Shown here: piece after piece, positions 5,667 to 7,952 of the stretch | Position numbering within the stretch: the first letter of the stretch is position 1 | Layout of the letters: every line of letters starts with the position of its first letter | Origin: Opitutaceae bacterium | GTDB taxonomy: Bacteria; Verrucomicrobiota; Verrucomicrobiae; Opitutales; Opitutaceae | NCBI GenBank assembly: GCA_031266495.1 | Contig: JAISAX010000545.1 | Location: forward strand, 1 to 7,952 | Length of the DNA stretch: 7,952 bases | Direction: 5' to 3' | The notes under the pieces: model-generated | The model's input: the letters and a program-made list of their open reading frames with translations, nothing else | Told to the model about the DNA's origin: nothing | The model's database searches: none | Translations under genes and position numbers: made by a program

Positions 5667-7952
5667 TCAGTTTTCATGTTCGAGAATGTATGCCGGGGGG
5701 GGAGAGGGGAGGGGAGGTTTTTTCCCGAAGGTGGTGACGTGCAGGGTGCCGGAATTGTTGTTCTCGGGAGGGACGACTTCCACGATGTTTGCTCCTGTGT
5801 CGGGGTTGATGGAGGTGTTTCTCATGCGGATGATTTTGGGGAATCCGGCGAGGGCGTTGAAGTCGTCAATGCCGGTGCCGCAGATGTATTGGACGCCCAT
5901 GCGCGAGGCGATATCAACCTGCATTTCAACGAAGTCGGGCAGGTTGGCTTTGCCGATGGGGTTGTCAAGGAGCAGGAAGCCGGAGTCTTCGAGGAGGGTG
6001 GTGGCGCGGGCGCGTCGTTGGGCGCGCAGTTTTACGATGATACAGTAAAGAATAATCGCCGCCGTGACTTGTTCGCCGCCGGAAAAGTTTTTGAGTTTGA
6101 GGATGTCGTGATGGCCGAGGCGGAGGGTGTATTCGGATTTGAGGATTTTGACGTCGATCTGGCCATGGCCGGCGATGGCGACCAGGCAGTGATAGGCGAG
6201 TTTGGCACCGATGGGAATGGGTTTGGTTTTTTGGGGATCGATCCATTCGGAGAGTATTTTATCGAGGAGCGCGCGGCGTTCGCCGGGGTCGTTTTTTTTG
6301 GGCAGAGTGATGCGGAGAAATTGTTGGCCAGCCCAGATGCCCATGTTGCCGGACATGACGCTGCGCGCGGAGGTGGCACGGAGAACGGAGGCGGCGTTCC
6401 GTTCGCATTCGTCCATGAGTTTGAGGATGATCTGGCGGTTGGCCTCAAATGAGGTGAGTTCGGCCTCGATGGATTTGTGGTGGCCGGTGAGTTCCGTAAC
6501 AAGTTCGTCGATACGAGCTTCAATTTCGGCGCGGTTGAACTGACGGAATTTTTCGACGATTTGAATGGTGCGTCCGACGAGTTCGGGGTCGTTGAAGAGG
6601 GGGAGGTACTGGTCTTCGTAAACACGGGATGCCACTGTCTGGGCTTTTTTCAGGTCGTTTTCGCAGACGGAATAATTTTGGGAGAGGGTAGTTGCGGTGC
6701 CATAGTCGGTGGTGTCGTCGCCGGAGAAGTCGGGTGTCTGCTCGTCTGATGCGGTTTCGTCTTTGTCGGCGAGGTGTTCGAGGATACGCGGGATCTGGTC
6801 ATAGCGTCCGCGTTTTTCTTTGAGCGTATCGCGTTTCGGGCGAAGGAGTTCCAGGTTCCGGAGGGCGTTTTCTTCTTTTGATTCGGCTTCGCGGATGAGG
6901 TCATCGCAATGGCGGATGGAGTCGTCGGCTTGGCGGGTGGTATCCGGTTTTCCGAGTTCCGGATGGAATTGGTCGGGAGTGGGAGGTTTGCGTTCGTGCG
7001 GAGGGGGGGCGTTTTTTTTGGCGGTGTGCAGGGCTTCTTCGAGGAGTTCGAAATTTCGGGTGTCGGATTGGAGTTGTTCGTTCTGGAATTCGATGGAGCG
7101 GTCGAGGTCAGGTTCGAGGAGGGCGAGGTCGATGTCGGTTTGCGGAGGTTTGTCGGGGGCGCGTTGTTGTTCGGTTTGCAGTTCGTTGATTTTGTTTTGT
7201 TCGCCTTCGATTTTGACATCGTAGTAACCGGCGTTGACGCGTTGTTCGTAATTCTGGCGAAGGGATTGGAAGCGTTGCAGGATGCCGTCGATGTCGTCCC
7301 CGGCATCGGGTTCGGGTTCGTTGCCGATGAATTGCGGGGGGAGGTTTTCGTTCTGGATGCTGTGCTTTTGGCGAGTGTCGCGTTCTTGCTGAAGGAGGGA
7401 ATCGATTTTGGGGATGCGAGAGGCGATTTCTTCGAGACGGCTGGTGATGCTTTGCAGTGTTTTCGCGAGTGTGTGGAGCTGGTTTTCGAGGAGGTTTATT
7501 TCTTCGTTTTTCGCAGGGATTTTTTGTTCGTAGGCGGTGACGAAATTCCGGAGGAGTGTTTGTTGGTCGCGGAGGGTGCGGGAGGCGGTGTCGTGGGTGT
7601 TTTTGTCTTTTCCTGCTTGCCGGTTCCCGGCTTCGAGGCGGGAGATTTCCTGTCTGGTTTGCTCGATGGCGAGGGACTGGCGTTGTTCGAGGGTGTCGAG
7701 GTTTTTGAGTGATAGTCGTTTTTCGGATACAGATTCAAGGGGGTGTTTTTGCGTAAAGTCGGAAAGGAGGGAGTGGGCGGCGTGGGCGTTCTGGTGGTCT
7801 TGTTGGAGGAGTTTGATTTCGTCCGCGTTTTTTCCGTCGCGCTGGCGGACGCGCGCGAGGTTGATGCGAGCGGAGGGGGTGTTGAAGAAGCCTTTTTCTT
7901 CGGGGACGATAACGTGCGCGGGGGGGAGGGGGGGGGGGAGGCAATGTCCGGG
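5667..7952 (-). CDS. jetC: SMC-like ABC ATPase, JetC-like (5' end outside the window)
   Basis: The minus-strand frame is open for 761 codons from the right edge to TGA (5667-5669), so this is the C-terminal part of a larger protein. The N-terminal Walker A head lies beyond the window. Window residues 1-35 are Pro-rich. Residues about 40-430 are Gln/Glu/Arg/Leu-rich with heptad-like spacing, consistent with a long coiled coil interrupted around 165-175 (NEPEPDAGDD) and 400-420 (acidic). Residues about 440-729 form the C-terminal head: FSGGEQVTAA, the ABC signature (SGGEQ at 6069-6083), then GFLLLDNPIGKAN, the Walker B position (LLLDN at 5961-5975), then GVQYICGTGI. Known JetC proteins are SMC-family motors that extrude plasmid DNA and license JetD cleavage. 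The family's usual catalytic Glu after the Walker B Asp is Asn here. No ATG, GTG or TTG occurs in frame between the right edge and the GTG at 6635. That is not a start, because coding clearly continues upstream of it. A RecN/SbcC-like ATPase is an alternative, but the adjacent Toprim gene favours JetC. Confidence 0.8.
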   Translation of the reverse strand, partial: PGHCLPPPLPPAHVIVPEEKGFFNTPSARINLARVRQRDGKNADEIKLLQQDHQNAHAAHSLLSDFTQKHPLESVSEKRLSLKNLDTLEQRQSLAIEQTRQEISRLEAGNRQAGKDKNTHDTASRTLRDQQTLLRNFVTAYEQKIPAKNEEINLLENQLHTLAKTLQSITSRLEEIASRIPKIDSLLQQERDTRQKHSIQNENLPPQFIGNEPEPDAGDDIDGILQRFQSLRQNYEQRVNAGYYDVKIEGEQNKINELQTEQQRAPDKPPQTDIDLALLEPDLDRSIEFQNEQLQSDTRNFELLEEALHTAKKNAPPPHERKPPTPDQFHPELGKPDTTRQADDSIRHCDDLIREAESKEENALRNLELLRPKRDTLKEKRGRYDQIPRILEHLADKDETASDEQTPDFSGDDTTDYGTATTLSQNYSVCENDLKKAQTVASRVYEDQYLPLFNDPELVGRTIQIVEKFRQFNRAEIEARIDELVTELTGHHKSIEAELTSFEANRQIILKLMDECERNAASVLRATSARSVMSGNMGIWAGQQFLRITLPKKNDPGERRALLDKILSEWIDPQKTKPIPIGAKLAYHCLVAIAGHGQIDVKILKSEYTLRLGHHDILKLKNFSGGEQVTAAIILYCIIVKLRAQRRARATTLLEDSGFLLLDNPIGKANLPDFVEMQVDIASRMGVQYICGTGIDDFNALAGFPKIIRMRNTSINPDTGANIVEVVPPENNNSGTLHVTTFGKKPPLPSPPPAYILEHEN

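Noticed and set aside
5640..6452. Plus-strand Gly/Phe/Val-rich open frame opposite the SMC head
   Set aside because: It runs antisense to the SGGEQ and LLLDN motifs; low-complexity composition reflects the skewed wobble bases of the real gene.
5667..6635. A separate 322-residue SMC-head protein starting at the GTG at 6635
   Set aside because: The same frame is open without interruption from 6635 to the right edge and encodes coiled-coil-like sequence, so the GTG is an internal Val codon of a larger protein.
6909..7712. Plus-strand open frame opposite the coiled coil, rich in Phe, Val and Glu
   Set aside because: It is the complement of an A/C-rich coiled-coil coding strand; the minus frame continues directly into the ABC head.
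7920..7941. Possible frameshift in the SMC-like gene at the G6-A-G11 tract
   Set aside because: The frame remains open across the tract and gives a Pro/Leu run; too little sequence lies beyond it to decide, so no pseudogene call is made.
1..7952. tRNA, rRNA or CRISPR array
   Set aside because: No cloverleaf-like segment, rRNA core sequence or evenly spaced identical direct repeats with spacers were seen on either strand.

Overview
The window looks like a GC-rich Verrucomicrobia chromosome, most like Opitutaceae. This rests on a PEP-CTERM exported protein beside a type IV-prepilin-like protein of the long H-x9-DG kind, a second such prepilin nearby, and 'aaaatcgaaaatc'-type intragenic repeats. 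The taxonomic call is inference from gene content, not a database match.

Left part (1-2830). The last 18 codons of an unidentified plus-strand gene enter from the left. A C16 tract and a CA-rich, gene-free stretch follow. Two plus-strand genes come next: a PEP-CTERM sorted secreted protein (195-911) and a prepilin-type protein (940-1662). They converge on a minus-strand prepilin-type gene (1727-2527) across a striking G17-(CG)4-C10 tract. That minus-strand gene has an unusually long 69-residue leader, and part of it is encoded by a perfect 13-bp inverted repeat. Its upstream region (2528-2830) holds small palindromes and direct repeats but no gene.

Right part (2831-7952, all minus strand, so transcription runs from right to left). 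The outermost gene is a 5'-truncated SMC-like ATPase. It has a long coiled coil, an SGGEQ ABC signature and a LLLDN Walker B-like motif. Nine bases later comes a Toprim-containing DUF2220/JetD-like nuclease. Together they look like the JetC-JetD end of a Wadjet-type system, which in known examples condenses and cleaves circular plasmid DNA. The partner genes jetA and jetB would be expected beyond the right edge and cannot be seen here. After an AT-rich spacer carrying a 70-bp near-perfect palindrome comes an ATPase_2-like P-loop ATPase with a C-terminal winged-helix-like tail. A small unrecognised gene follows in the same reading frame. Whether this second ATPase module works with the Jet-like pair or merely sits in the same defence-rich neighbourhood cannot be settled from the window.

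Most worth a second look: the noncanonical Walker B (Asn where the catalytic Glu is expected) in the SMC-like protein, the 70-bp palindrome, and the repeat-built prepilin leader.
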